Assembly: GCA_029263055.1 (NCBI GenBank) | Contig: JAJCYG010000050.1 | Span: 1-51,868, forward strand | DNA: 51,868 nt | Reading direction: 5' to 3' | From: Actinomycetes bacterium | Lineage (GTDB): Bacteria > Auribacterota > JAJCYG01 | Shown here: one piece after another, positions 17,420-26,311 of the stretch | Position numbering within the stretch: the stretch's first letter is position 1 | Layout of the letters: each line of letters starts with the position of its first letter | Made by a program: the position numbers and the translations under genes | The notes under the pieces: generated by a model | Databases searched by the model: none | Seen by the model: only the letters and a program-made list of their open reading frames with translations | What the model was told of the DNA's origin: nothing

Positions 17420-18556
17420 TTATTTTAAAAGATCTTTAAGACAAATCAAAGCCTGGTTAAAAGGCAAGATCTGAATTCCTTCTTTATTTATAGTCCGATC
17501 ACCACCATAGATGAGAAACGTTTTTGCTAAGGGGTAATCTTTCTTAAACAATTTTAGCCCTTTTAGGGATTTAGAGTTAATCTTAGCTTGTCTTTTGATC
17601 TCAAAAGCAAAAATCCCTTTTTCACCATAAGCAACAAAGTCTACTTCAATACCTCCCGCGGTTTGCCAATAGTACAAATCAAAACCAAGATCAAGGTAGT
17701 CGTTCAATGCTTTAAGCTCTTGGTAAAAAAGAGTTTCTAAAGCAGCCCCTTCAATCAGTTCAGGCTGATCTAAAGGCCCTTTAGGCCTTAAGGTTCTATA
17801 AACACCCACATCAAAAAAATAAAATTTTCTATTTTGACGAAGCCGTCGTTTTGCTTTTTTTGTAAAGGGTGGCACAAAGTCTGCGAGCAATAGATCTTCT
17901 AAAATCTGAAAATATTGCTCTACCACTTTTCTTCCAACAGAACACTCTCTTGCAACTTCAGAAACATTTAAAATAGAACCTTGCGAAAAACTAGCTGATT
18001 CTAAGAAACGAGTAAACGCGGCTAAGTTACGAGTCAATCCCTCTTGCTGGATCTCTTCTTGTAAATAAGTTTGCACATAACTTTTTAAATAAGCTTCAGG
18101 ATTTGATTCATGACTGACTGATGGAAGATGTCCAAACTGCAATGACCGTTCTAAATTAAAATCATTTGACAATTCTAATACAGTTAAAGGAAACAAAGAC
18201 AATGTCAGCGCACGGCCTGCTAAAAGATTGACTGACTTTCTTTTTAACTTTCTAGCACTTGATCCTGTTAAAATAAATTTATACTTTTCCTTTTCAATTA
18301 ACCGATGCACTTCATTTAACAATTCTGGAATACGTTGAACCTCATCCAAAATAATCCAATTAGAATGATCTTCTGGAATATGCTCACTAAGCCGTTGTGG
18401 ATTGGCTAGCAAAGAGACATAGAGCTCAGCCTCTAAGAGGTCTATATAAACCGCATCAGGAAACGTCGTTCGAACCCAATATGACTTTCCGGTTCCCCGA
18501 GGGCCAAAAAGGAAGAAGCTCTTGTTTTGAGGATATTTAAGTATTCTGGAATACAT
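17420..18556 (-). CDS. AAA ATPase with DUF4143 domain
   Basis: A 378-residue ATPase of the widespread AAA_14/DUF4143 family. The Walker A motif is GPRGTGKS (18-25) and Walker B is WIILDEVQ (about 67-74). An ILTGSSARKL sensor-like segment follows, and the DUF4143 part includes FYFFDVGVYRTL and EVDFVAYGEKGIFAFEIK, the latter resembling a PD-(D/E)xK-like core (E..D...EIK). Cellular functions of this family are largely unknown; it is often patchily distributed and horizontally transferred. It separates cbiB from the cobQ operon and has no evident link to B12. The upstream 192 bp contain short repeats noted separately. Confidence 0.88.
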   Translation of the reverse strand: MYSRILKYPQNKSFFLFGPRGTGKSYWVRTTFPDAVYIDLLEAELYVSLLANPQRLSEHIPEDHSNWIILDEVQRIPELLNEVHRLIEKEKYKFILTGSSARKLKRKSVNLLAGRALTLSLFPLTVLELSNDFNLERSLQFGHLPSVSHESNPEAYLKSYVQTYLQEEIQQEGLTRNLAAFTRFLESASFSQGSILNVSEVARECSVGRKVVEQYFQILEDLLLADFVPPFTKKAKRRLRQNRKFYFFDVGVYRTLRPKGPLDQPELIEGAALETLFYQELKALNDYLDLGFDLYYWQTAGGIEVDFVAYGEKGIFAFEIKRQAKINSKSLKGLKLFKKDYPLAKTFLIYGGDRTINKEGIQILPFNQALICLKDLLK

Positions 18557-18748
18557 AGCTCCATTTTACACTATTTTTTGGAGTTTTATAGTAAAACTTG
18601 TCACTTTATTGACTTCTACCTACCCATCTTAAGAACAATAATATGGACAAGCCACTTGTATAAAACACTTTACACTATATCGACTCTATCCTATAGGGCC
18701 TGTTCTTATGCTCTATTTAAATCTGTTTGTGGCTATTTTAAACTAAAA
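18557..18748. other. AT-rich intergenic region with short repeats upstream of the AAA/DUF4143 gene
   Basis: No convincing gene lies here. The 10-bp word TTTACACTAT occurs at 18565-18574 and again at 18669-18678, and a partly inverted copy ATAGTAAAA sits at 18588-18596. These could be binding sites controlling the minus-strand ATPase gene, or chance in AT-rich DNA. Confidence 0.35.
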
Positions 18749-20263
18749 TTAGACCTTTATTTTGTCTGAAACATTAAAATGCGAGTCGATTTTTTCCAAA
18801 TCTAACGAACTCTCGATTAAAGCAGCTAACTTATCATAAGGATCTTCGCGCTCCACCCAGTCCACACTTTGAGCAGGCTCTCCTTTTGCTTTAAGCAATT
18901 CATTGATCACCCAATCGCAAAAAGGAGGACTGTCAAACACGCCATGCAGGTAAGTTCCAAAAAGATTGTCGTGACGCACCCCTTCGGTCAGCTCCACTTT
19001 TTCATCTAACCGGCGCGTCACATCAAAAAGGGGAAAGCCTTGGTGATCAGTAGAACTGACACCCATATGAATTTCATAACCTTTAATAGGCATACCTGAC
19101 TGCAAATGTGTCCCTTCAACTTGAGTGGTGATTTTTCCTTTATGAAAAACCGTGATGTGCGGCAACAAATCAAGCCCATTAGCCCGCGCGCGATCACTTT
19201 CAATACGAAGGGGGTCATGAATCGCTTTGCCCATCATCTGATACCCGCCACAAATTCCCCACACCCACTTCTGGGCATAGGCAAGAGATTCCACATAATC
19301 AGCTAAACCACTGGTGTGTAAAAAATCTAAGTCAGCCAATGTACTTTTAGAACCAGGTAAAATCACCATGTCTGGAAAAAGCTCATTCTCTGGAGGGCGA
19401 GTCAAATAGCGTAACTTCACGCGTGGATCTTTTTGCAAAGGATCAAGATCTGTAAAGTTTGAAATGCGGGGGAATCGAATCACATCAATAAGTAAAGGAG
19501 CCTCATCTTTATTTTGATGTGTTCCACCATGTTCGTGTGACAACGCATCTTCTTCAGCAACGCCATGCCCATGCACAAAAGGCAAGACACCCACAACAGG
19601 CTTTCCTGTTTTTTCTTCTAAAAAGGTTAACCCTGGTTTAAGCAAATCCAAATCACCTCGGAATTTATTCACAACAAATCCAGCAATTAAATCACGTTCT
19701 TTTTGCTCAAGTAATTCAAGCGTACCCACAAATTGTGCAAAGACGCCCCCCATATCAATATCGCCGACTAATAAAACTTTGGCATTGGCATACTCGGCTA
19801 CTTTCATGTTCACAATGTCTTGATCTTTCAAGTTCACTTCAGCCGGACTTCCAGCCCCTTCAACAATCACTAAATCATACTCTGCGCGTAATCGATCCAA
19901 TGCCGCACAAACCAATGGCCAAGCATCTTCTTTATAGGTTTTATAATCATCAATACCCATGGTTCGAACTGGTTTTCCCATAAAAACAATTTGAGATTGA
20001 AGGTCGCTTGAAGGTTTGATGAGGATGGGGTTAATATCAACGATAGGTTCTATTTTACACGCTTCTGCTTGAACGGCTTGAGCCCGGCCAATCTCACTCC
20101 CGTCATGACAAATATAAGAATTGTTTGCCATGTTCTGAGCTTTAAACGGAGCCACTTTCAAACCTTGATTCACGTAATAACGGCACAAAGCAGCCGTAAC
20201 CCAACTCTTTCCAACATGACTCCCTGTCCCCTGGACCATAATAACTGGGGCAAGTTTACTCAC
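18749..20263 (-). CDS. cobQ: Cobyric acid synthase (glutamine-hydrolysing)
   Basis: CobQ/CbiP amidates four side chains (b, d, e, g) of adenosylcobyrinic acid a,c-diamide using glutamine and ATP. The 504 residues show the ATP loop GTGSHVGKS (12-20), AQNMANNSYICHDGSEIGRA, VEGAGSPAEVNL, GDIDMGGVFAQ and the class I amidotransferase nucleophile region WGICGGYQMMGK with its cysteine. A C-terminal histidine motif (YLHGVFDSP) completes the glutaminase triad region. The start is GTG at 20261-20263 with AAGGAG 7 nt upstream, overlapping the end of cobD by 8 nt. It is the last gene of cbiA-cobD-cobQ. Confidence 0.95.
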   Translation of the reverse strand: MSKLAPVIMVQGTGSHVGKSWVTAALCRYYVNQGLKVAPFKAQNMANNSYICHDGSEIGRAQAVQAEACKIEPIVDINPILIKPSSDLQSQIVFMGKPVRTMGIDDYKTYKEDAWPLVCAALDRLRAEYDLVIVEGAGSPAEVNLKDQDIVNMKVAEYANAKVLLVGDIDMGGVFAQFVGTLELLEQKERDLIAGFVVNKFRGDLDLLKPGLTFLEEKTGKPVVGVLPFVHGHGVAEEDALSHEHGGTHQNKDEAPLLIDVIRFPRISNFTDLDPLQKDPRVKLRYLTRPPENELFPDMVILPGSKSTLADLDFLHTSGLADYVESLAYAQKWVWGICGGYQMMGKAIHDPLRIESDRARANGLDLLPHITVFHKGKITTQVEGTHLQSGMPIKGYEIHMGVSSTDHQGFPLFDVTRRLDEKVELTEGVRHDNLFGTYLHGVFDSPPFCDWVINELLKAKGEPAQSVDWVEREDPYDKLAALIESSLDLEKIDSHFNVSDKIKV

Positions 20264-21329
20264 TAAAAAACTCCTTCATGGCTTGGACTAATTTTTTATT
20301 TTCAGGCTGCTTGCGAATACAGACTCGAAAATAGTTTCCATGCTCTAAACCGCGAAAACTAGAACAATTCCGAATCAACATTTTCTTCTTATAAAGAAAA
20401 AAGACTAATTCATAAACAGAAGACTTACCTGAAACAATCCGTGCCAAAATAAAATTCGCTTTAGAATCAAAGACCTTAATCGAAGAGATTGTCTTTAAAT
20501 CTTTAACCAAAGCAGTACGCGCTTCCTTTAAATATTTGCGAGACCTGTCTAAATACTTTTCTTCTTTAAGAAGACGTTCTCCCAATACCTGTGCTAAAGG
20601 GCTCACAGACCAAGGAACTTGAAGCGCCCTTAACTTATCTAACCAACTAGGATGGCCCACCAGATAACCAAGACGAAGCCCTGGAATGGCAAAACTTTTA
20701 GTGAATGTTCTAAGAATACCGACATAGCGATACTGCTTAATCTCAGAGATAAAAGAGGCCTTTTTTGTGAGGCCACAAAGATCAATATAAGCTTCATCTA
20801 AAATTAAAAGTGTTTTTCTTTTCTCACATAAACGAGCCAATTTTTTCAGTTCTTCTTTTGAAATCAGATGACCTGTTGGATTATTCGGATTACATAAAAA
20901 AACAAAATTTGTCTGTTTAGAAAAAGATATTTTCTTTGGCAAAGTCCAAGTAGATCGATTTGATAAAAAACTCTCAGAGACCAACTCTCCCTGGTCTGCA
21001 GAAAAAGCATTCACATAACCTGAAAAAGTAGGCTGAAAATCAACAGCCACTGGTTTTTTAAAAAGTCGGGGAAGCAAATAAATAAGCTCCATGCTGCCAT
21101 TACCACAAAGCACCCATTCAGAGGGCAGCTTAAAATGCTCTGCGATTCGATGCTGCAGTCGAGAAGAATCCTGCTCTGGATAAGTTTCCATCCATGACGC
21201 AGCTTGGTTTAAAATTCTTTTTACAGAACCAGGCATACCAAGGGGGTTTAGATTGGCGCTAAAATCAACAATCTCTTTCTGATATTGAGAAATACCGCCA
21301 TGCTTGTTTTGAAAAAAATCTGTTTTCAT
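20256..21329 (-). CDS. cobD: Threonine-phosphate decarboxylase (CobD type, aminotransferase class I/II)
   Basis: A 357-residue PLP enzyme of fold type I. KHGGISQYQKEIVDFSANLNPLG at the N-terminus is the hallmark that separates CobD from histidinol-phosphate aminotransferase. CNPNNPTGHLIS, LILDEAYIDL and the PLP-lysine segment RTFTKSFAIPGLRLGYLVG follow. CobD decarboxylates L-threonine O-3-phosphate to (R)-1-aminopropan-2-ol phosphate, the linker used by CbiB. Its position between cbiA and cobQ with ATGA and 8-nt overlaps supports a B12 role. No threonine kinase (PduX) gene is visible in the window. A histidinol-phosphate aminotransferase function remains a less likely alternative. Confidence 0.88.
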   Translation of the reverse strand: MKTDFFQNKHGGISQYQKEIVDFSANLNPLGMPGSVKRILNQAASWMETYPEQDSSRLQHRIAEHFKLPSEWVLCGNGSMELIYLLPRLFKKPVAVDFQPTFSGYVNAFSADQGELVSESFLSNRSTWTLPKKISFSKQTNFVFLCNPNNPTGHLISKEELKKLARLCEKRKTLLILDEAYIDLCGLTKKASFISEIKQYRYVGILRTFTKSFAIPGLRLGYLVGHPSWLDKLRALQVPWSVSPLAQVLGERLLKEEKYLDRSRKYLKEARTALVKDLKTISSIKVFDSKANFILARIVSGKSSVYELVFFLYKKKMLIRNCSSFRGLEHGNYFRVCIRKQPENKKLVQAMKEFFSE

Positions 21330-22723
21330 TTTAAATTTTTATACTCCACTGCATATCGAATAAATCGTTTGGCACATTCTGGCTTAGATAAAAAATGGAC
21401 ATGCACATAACTAGCTAAAATATTTGACGAAACAAATCCCTCAGTTGTCACAGGTCCTTTTACTTTTTTCCTAGTCTTATACGCACTCTTCTGTTTTGGG
21501 CTATTCCAATAAGAATAATGGAATTCATGTCCGCGACATTTATCCCCTTTTTTAAAGAGCAGCGAATTTCGAACGGCTTCAATAAAAGTATAGCCAAAAC
21601 GCTGCAAGGTGTCAGTCATGACTACTTTACCAGGTAGCGCCCCAACCATCTTTAATTCTTTTTTATTTTTTAAGGCCAGTTTCTCACACAAATACATCAA
21701 GCCACCACACTCAGCATAGGTAGGCAACCCCTTTTTAATGGCTTGGCGCACACTCTTTAGCATCAGCTTATTCGAGGCAATTTCATTCACATAATTCTCA
21801 GGAAAACCCCCACCCAAGTAAAGCGCATCAACCCCTTCAGGAAGGTTGTTTTCATAGAGAGGACTAAACGGAACCATCTCAGCCCCCATCTCTTCTAACA
21901 CCTCAATATTGTCAGGATAATAAAAATGAAACGCTTCATCTTTAGCATACGCAATCTGGCACACTTTTTTAGCTAAAGTCTTTTTAACCATTACCGGCAC
22001 ACTTATTTTTTTTGCCTGACGCGCGATCTTCATCAATTTTTGATGATCAATATTTTTACTCACTTTTTTAGCAATCAAATCAAACCATTTTTTTAAACGG
22101 CCTGAAGCGGCTTCTACAGGAACCAATCCAAGATTCTGTTCTGGCAAATGAATGTGCGCATTTGAAGCAACATAACCTAAACAAGGAAGTCGGCACTCTT
22201 TCTCAACTGCTTTTTTTAAAATTTGATAGTGCGATTCATAAGAGACGTGATTAAAAATCACACCGGCTAAATCTATTTTTTTATCAAGTTGTTGAAACCC
22301 TTTTACAAGCGCCGCCGCTGATCGAGCCATCTTACTCGCATCCACAATCAAAATAACAGGGCACTCCAACAACTTTGCTACTTCAGCACTTGATCCCTCT
22401 TCACTCGTCGGTGAAAAACCATCATAAAGCCCCATCATTCCTTCAATCACAGTCAAGTCCACGTCTACTGAATGCTTCACAAACAAAGATTTAATCTGAT
22501 TCTTTTTAAGCAGCCAAGAATCTAAGTTACGTGAAACACGCATCGAAGCGGCAGTATGAAAACTAGGATCAATATAATCAGGCCCTACCTTAAAAGGCTG
22601 AACACGCAATTTTTGCTCAGTCCAATAGCGAAGCAACCCTGTAACAAGAGTGGTTTTACCCATTCCACTTTCAGTAGCAGTAAACATTAATCGAGGAATA
22701 AGGGTCATCTTTTCTTGTTTCAT
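21326..22723 (-). CDS. cbiA: Cobyrinic acid a,c-diamide synthase
   Basis: CbiA/CobB amidates the a and c side chains of (hydrogeno)cobyrinic acid with ATP and glutamine. The 465-residue protein has the ATP-binding ATESGMGKTTL (15-25), FKVGPDYIDPSFH, VIEGMMGLYDG, and a C-terminal glutaminase domain with LYLGGGFPENY and YAECGGLMYL, which contains the nucleophilic cysteine. AAGGTG precedes the ATG at 22721-22723. It opens the operon cbiA-cobD-cobQ and diverges from cbiZ with only 30 bp between start codons. Its presence implies that cobyrinic acid is available, so corrin-ring genes may lie elsewhere in the genome. Confidence 0.94.
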   Translation of the reverse strand: MKQEKMTLIPRLMFTATESGMGKTTLVTGLLRYWTEQKLRVQPFKVGPDYIDPSFHTAASMRVSRNLDSWLLKKNQIKSLFVKHSVDVDLTVIEGMMGLYDGFSPTSEEGSSAEVAKLLECPVILIVDASKMARSAAALVKGFQQLDKKIDLAGVIFNHVSYESHYQILKKAVEKECRLPCLGYVASNAHIHLPEQNLGLVPVEAASGRLKKWFDLIAKKVSKNIDHQKLMKIARQAKKISVPVMVKKTLAKKVCQIAYAKDEAFHFYYPDNIEVLEEMGAEMVPFSPLYENNLPEGVDALYLGGGFPENYVNEIASNKLMLKSVRQAIKKGLPTYAECGGLMYLCEKLALKNKKELKMVGALPGKVVMTDTLQRFGYTFIEAVRNSLLFKKGDKCRGHEFHYSYWNSPKQKSAYKTRKKVKGPVTTEGFVSSNILASYVHVHFLSKPECAKRFIRYAVEYKNLK

Positions 22724-22753
22724 TTATTGACACCTTACTGCTGAGGCCTTATT

Positions 22754-23458
22754 TTGTCTACTATGAAGTCGATCATGAAGAACTCTTTTCTCAATTTAGA
22801 ATTAAAAGAAAACGTTTTGCTTGCATGCCTTCCACATAAGACAACGGTAACGAGCTGGGCCCCTTTTAATGGAGGGATTCAAAAAACCGATTCCTTATTT
22901 AACTTAGGATTGGATAAAAACACCCCCTGCACCGCCATTTTCGAAAATAAAGTCTTTGACCAAATCATTGCTGAAAACAACCTCTCCTCTAATGCAGTCG
23001 GTTTTATGACTGCAGCAGATGTGGCTCAATACCAAGAATGTTTTTTAGAAGAAGGGGCTTTTTGGGTTCATGCCATGGCCACGGTAGGCCTTTCCAATGC
23101 CCGCGCCATTGGAGACCCCGCTGAGTCAACCCGCCCCGAAGATTCCGTGCCTGGCACGATCAACCTTTGGGTCGCTTGCAACGCCCTTCCAGAAATCTCA
23201 GGTCAACTCGAGGCAATTGAAATTGCGGCTGCAGCCAAAACAACGGCTCTTTTTGAAGCAGGCATTCAAAGCCCTAAAACAGGCAAACCTGCCGCTGGCA
23301 CAGGCACCGACACCATCGCCATTATTGCCACAGGAGAGATCAGCCGCAACTACTGTGGCATGCACACTCTTCTAGGAGAACTCATAGGAAAAGCAGTAAA
23401 AACAGTTGTCTCAAAGGGATGCCTCCTCGCCAAACCATTTATTGACATCTCTAAATAA
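22754..23458 (+). CDS. cbiZ: Adenosylcobinamide amidohydrolase
   Basis: CbiZ cleaves the aminopropanol linker of adenosylcobinamide or of corrinoids with foreign lower ligands, releasing adenosylcobyric acid for rebuilding. The 234-residue protein has the family blocks VGFMTAADVAQY, ATVGLSNARAIGDPAE, GTINLWVACN and GKPAAGTGTDTIAI. GAGG at 22743-22746 stands 7 nt before a TTG at 22754, supporting that start; ATGs at 22763 and 22778 are alternatives. Just downstream are the cobalamin riboswitch and uptake operon, so CbiZ probably acts on imported corrinoids that CbiB, CobU, CobT and CobS then complete. Confidence 0.9.
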   Translation: MSTMKSIMKNSFLNLELKENVLLACLPHKTTVTSWAPFNGGIQKTDSLFNLGLDKNTPCTAIFENKVFDQIIAENNLSSNAVGFMTAADVAQYQECFLEEGAFWVHAMATVGLSNARAIGDPAESTRPEDSVPGTINLWVACNALPEISGQLEAIEIAAAAKTTALFEAGIQSPKTGKPAAGTGTDTIAIIATGEISRNYCGMHTLLGELIGKAVKTVVSKGCLLAKPFIDISK

Positions 23459-23477
23459 GTATCGTTTAATCTTTAAA

Positions 23478-23620
23478 CATAGTCTTGAGAGTTTTAAGGG
23501 AAAGCCGTGTAAATCGGCTGCGGTCGCGCCGCTGTAATCCTGATTTTTATTCTTATAGCAACAGTCCACTGGCAGTGATGCCGGGAAGGCGCTATAAGCC
23601 AGGAGAGCCAGAAGACCTAC
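23478..23620 (+). promoter_or_regulatory. Cobalamin riboswitch aptamer
   Basis: The aptamer is recognisable by sequence order: GGGAAAGCCG, a P3 hairpin AGCCG/CGGCT (23503-23519), a P4 hairpin GCGG-TCGC-GCCGC (to about 23532), CTGTAATCC, CCACTGGCAGTGATGCC, GGGAAGGC (23583-23590) and the B12 box AAGCCAGGAGAGCCAG (about 23596-23611). P1 can form between 23479-23486 and 23612-23619. It lies between cbiZ and the TonB-dependent receptor gene on the plus strand and ends in an intrinsic terminator at 23685-23717. High adenosylcobalamin is expected to switch off the downstream uptake operon. Confidence 0.95.
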
Positions 23621-23684
23621 TTTCAATAACAGTGTACACCCTTCGCGAAATGGGGGCATGCCACAACAATCAAATTGTGCATAG

Positions 23685-23717
23685 CCGATTTCTCTATTGG
23701 GGGAATCGGTTTTTTTT
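23685..23717 (+). terminator. Intrinsic terminator of the cobalamin riboswitch
   Basis: CCGATT (23685-23690) pairs with AATCGG (23704-23709), followed by eight T residues (23710-23717). It sits 26 bases before the receptor ATG. The extended left arm AGCCGATTT (23683-23691) is exactly complementary to AAATCGGCT at 23511-23519 in the aptamer P3 hairpin, suggesting a mutually exclusive antiterminating fold. Confidence 0.8.
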
Positions 23718-23743
23718 ATGCTCAATTCAAATGGAGAAGAAAA

Positions 23744-25675
23744 ATGAAAAAGAAGTTACTCAACACCCTTTTAGTCGGATCACTATTTCTGACAACACCA
23801 GCTACTTATTCAGAGGTTGAAGAAACAGCAACACAAACCAAACCGATTTTTGTTACAGCCACTCGAACAGCAGCAAGTGAAGAATCAATCGGAAAATCGT
23901 TTACGGCTATTTCAGGCGAACAACTTCAAGAAGATAATGACTTGAGTGTGATCGACGCCCTTAGACAAGTTCCAGGTGTTCGGGTTCAACAACTTGGTGG
24001 ACCAGGAACATTCACCAATGTTCGACTTCGAGGATTACGCAGTAATGACACTCAACTCTTAATCAATGGTCTTCCCTTTCGGGATGCAGCAGATCCACAA
24101 GGAGCTATTGGCGGCGTGTTCCAAGATTTCCGTGCTGATTTTTTAAGTCAAATCGATGTGGTCCGAGGAGCTAATTCAACTTTATTTGGATCAGATGCCA
24201 TTGGAGGTTCGATCAACTTAGTACCTGAAAGACCCATGGGAAAGCCAAGTGTTGAGATCGGTTTTGAAGGGGGAACATTAAACACTTACCGTCAGACTTA
24301 TGCGATTAAAGGAGGCGAGGAACTGCTGAGCTATTTAATTGGTTACTCCCGCACCACTTCAGATGGAATTGATTCTAATGATGATTATAACAATAATAAC
24401 TATTCCGTTTTTTTAACATCCAACCCAACAGATAAAGTAGAAATCAAATTTGATTTTATTGGCTCTGATACAGAATTAGATTTAAATGAAGGGGCCACCC
24501 TTGTTGGAGGAAAACTCGTTACTGCAGCAGATGATCCTAATGACTTTCGAGAATCTGAGTTTTTCTTTTATGGAACACATATCAAATATCAAGCAACTGA
24601 TAACTGGGAACACATTATTCGATTTGGTGCCGTTGACTCAGATCGTAAATTTGTGTTTCGTACTGATCCAGATGGAACCGACTTTCCAAGTAACTCTGAA
24701 TTCAATGGAAACACCTACAACATTGAATACCAATCAAACTTGCAAGTAAACGACCAACACTTAGTGACCTTTGGTTACGAGTACGAATACGAAGAATTTG
24801 AATCAATCGCTCGACTCACAACAGGAACAGTTAAAGAGACACCCGGTCAATACCGCAACAGCTGGTACTTACAAGATCAAATAAATTTCTTGGATGAGTC
24901 TTTATTTGTCACCGGTGGGATTCGAATCACCGATCATGAAACAGCTGGAACCGATGTTAATGGTGAAGGAAGTGTGGCTTACCTCATCAAAGAAACAGGA
25001 ACCAAACTCCACTCTCACATTGGAACCGGTTTTCGTGCACCGGCCCTATTTGAACTTTTTGGCGCTTCTACTTTTGGTGGAGTCCGAACTGTTTTTGGGA
25101 ACAAAAACTTAGATCCTGAAGATTCATTAAGTTGGGATATTGGAGTCGAGCAACAACTCTTTGATGGAAAAGCTGTTTTAGATGCCACCTTCTTTAGTGA
25201 AGATGTCGATGACATCATTGTTTTTGGGGCAACCGGCTACACCAATATTAGCAACGCCAAATCTCATGGCTTTGAAGTTGATTTAGACTTTACTGTGAAC
25301 GAAAAATTTTCAGGTCGAGCCTTTTATACTTATACTGATTCTGAAGATTCTTTTGGCGCAGAAGTCTTTGGCATTCCAGAACATATCTGGGGCTTAGACT
25401 TTTTGGTTAAGCTGTGCGACAAAGCAAAACTTCTGATTCGAGGAACGTATTATGACAAACAAGACTTTACTGTTTTTGTCTTTGCTCCAACAGCTGGAAC
25501 AGTTCGTGTCGAGTCAGATGATTATTTTAAAGTCGATGCGGTTGTTTCTTATCAAGTCAGCAAAAATGTTGAAGCCTATGTTCGAGTTGAAAATCTCTTT
25601 GATGAAGAAATTGTCGAGAATGGTTTTGAAGGCTCACCAGCATTGGTTTTTGGCGGGATAAAAATTAAAATATAA
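23744..25675 (+). CDS. btuB: TonB-dependent outer-membrane corrinoid receptor (BtuB-like)
   Basis: This 643-residue protein starts with a signal peptide (MKKKLLNTLLVGSLFLTTPA, cleavage near residue 23), then a TonB-box-like PIFVTATRT, a plug domain (LRQVPGVRVQQLGGPGTF, RLRGLRSNDTQLLINGLPF, VVRGANSTLFGSDAIGGSIN) and a beta-barrel ending in the receptor-type RVENLFDEEIVENGFEG and a final strand. GGAG at 23733 supports the ATG at 23744; an in-frame ATG-like start at 23675 lies inside the riboswitch expression platform and is rejected. Direct control by the cobalamin riboswitch makes B12 or another corrinoid the likely ligand. It heads an operon with tonB, an ECF transporter and bluB. Confidence 0.9.
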   Translation: MKKKLLNTLLVGSLFLTTPATYSEVEETATQTKPIFVTATRTAASEESIGKSFTAISGEQLQEDNDLSVIDALRQVPGVRVQQLGGPGTFTNVRLRGLRSNDTQLLINGLPFRDAADPQGAIGGVFQDFRADFLSQIDVVRGANSTLFGSDAIGGSINLVPERPMGKPSVEIGFEGGTLNTYRQTYAIKGGEELLSYLIGYSRTTSDGIDSNDDYNNNNYSVFLTSNPTDKVEIKFDFIGSDTELDLNEGATLVGGKLVTAADDPNDFRESEFFFYGTHIKYQATDNWEHIIRFGAVDSDRKFVFRTDPDGTDFPSNSEFNGNTYNIEYQSNLQVNDQHLVTFGYEYEYEEFESIARLTTGTVKETPGQYRNSWYLQDQINFLDESLFVTGGIRITDHETAGTDVNGEGSVAYLIKETGTKLHSHIGTGFRAPALFELFGASTFGGVRTVFGNKNLDPEDSLSWDIGVEQQLFDGKAVLDATFFSEDVDDIIVFGATGYTNISNAKSHGFEVDLDFTVNEKFSGRAFYTYTDSEDSFGAEVFGIPEHIWGLDFLVKLCDKAKLLIRGTYYDKQDFTVFVFAPTAGTVRVESDDYFKVDAVVSYQVSKNVEAYVRVENLFDEEIVENGFEGSPALVFGGIKIKI

Positions 25676-25677
25676 TC

Positions 25678-26310
25678 ATGCTATCTAAAGCTTCTTTACT
25701 CTCTTTTATTGGTTCTTCAGTGGCCCATGGAGCCTTGATTGTTGGCATAGGTGGCCTGCACACTCCAGCGAGTGTGCAAGTCCAACCTGCTCCGATTTCC
25801 ATGGAGCTGATTCTTTCTAAGGGAGAAAATGCTCAAGGGTTGGGAGTTATTCTTGAACAACCAGACTTGCGTTCTCAATCAAAACAAGATTCTTCGCCTA
25901 CGGCTCAGAATGACGCAACGATTAAAGTTGAAAAAGAAACAAAACAGAACAAACCAGTTCAAAAAAATTCAGCTGAACAAGCTCGAGCTGTACCAGGTAA
26001 TGACATTGGCCCGATTCACTCAGGTGCCAACATCAAAACTCATGGTCCTTGCATTGTGAATAACTTTCCACCTAAATACCCACGCTGGGCACGTCGACAA
26101 GGCTATGAAGGGACGTCTCTATTAAGGGTACTTATTTCTAAAGATGGCAAAGCCCAAAAAATTGAAATCAAAGAATCTTCTGGTTACTCCATCTTAGATC
26201 AAGCAGCCATCAAAACAGTGAATCAATGGAAATTTTATCCAGCAAAAAAAATGGGCATCAACAGATCAAGCCAAATGCTCATTCCTATTGTATTTGAAAT
26301 CAAAGGTTAA
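25678..26310 (+). CDS. tonB: TonB family energy transducer
   Basis: A 210-residue protein with an N-terminal hydrophobic anchor (about 7-28), a Lys/Gln/Pro-bearing periplasmic linker and a C-terminal TonB domain (about 125-210). The domain shows PKYPRWARRQGYEGT, LLRVLISKDGKAQ, ESSGYSILDQAAI and WKFYPAKK. It links the proton motive force to the outer-membrane receptor encoded 2 nt upstream. No exbB or exbD genes are in the window, so it must borrow a motor encoded elsewhere. Its position makes it a dedicated transducer for the corrinoid receptor. Confidence 0.9.
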   Translation: MLSKASLLSFIGSSVAHGALIVGIGGLHTPASVQVQPAPISMELILSKGENAQGLGVILEQPDLRSQSKQDSSPTAQNDATIKVEKETKQNKPVQKNSAEQARAVPGNDIGPIHSGANIKTHGPCIVNNFPPKYPRWARRQGYEGTSLLRVLISKDGKAQKIEIKESSGYSILDQAAIKTVNQWKFYPAKKMGINRSSQMLIPIVFEIKG

Positions 26311-26311
26311 C

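Noticed and set aside
18527..18769. 80-codon open frame on the plus strand in the spacer before cobQ
   Set aside because: It overlaps the ATPase gene start and the cobQ end, has no ribosome-binding site, and its composition reflects AT-rich spacer DNA.
23675..23743. Longer start for the TonB-dependent receptor at 23675
   Set aside because: It would begin inside the riboswitch terminator and put 23 non-signal residues before a perfect signal peptide; GGAG before the ATG at 23744 decides the start.
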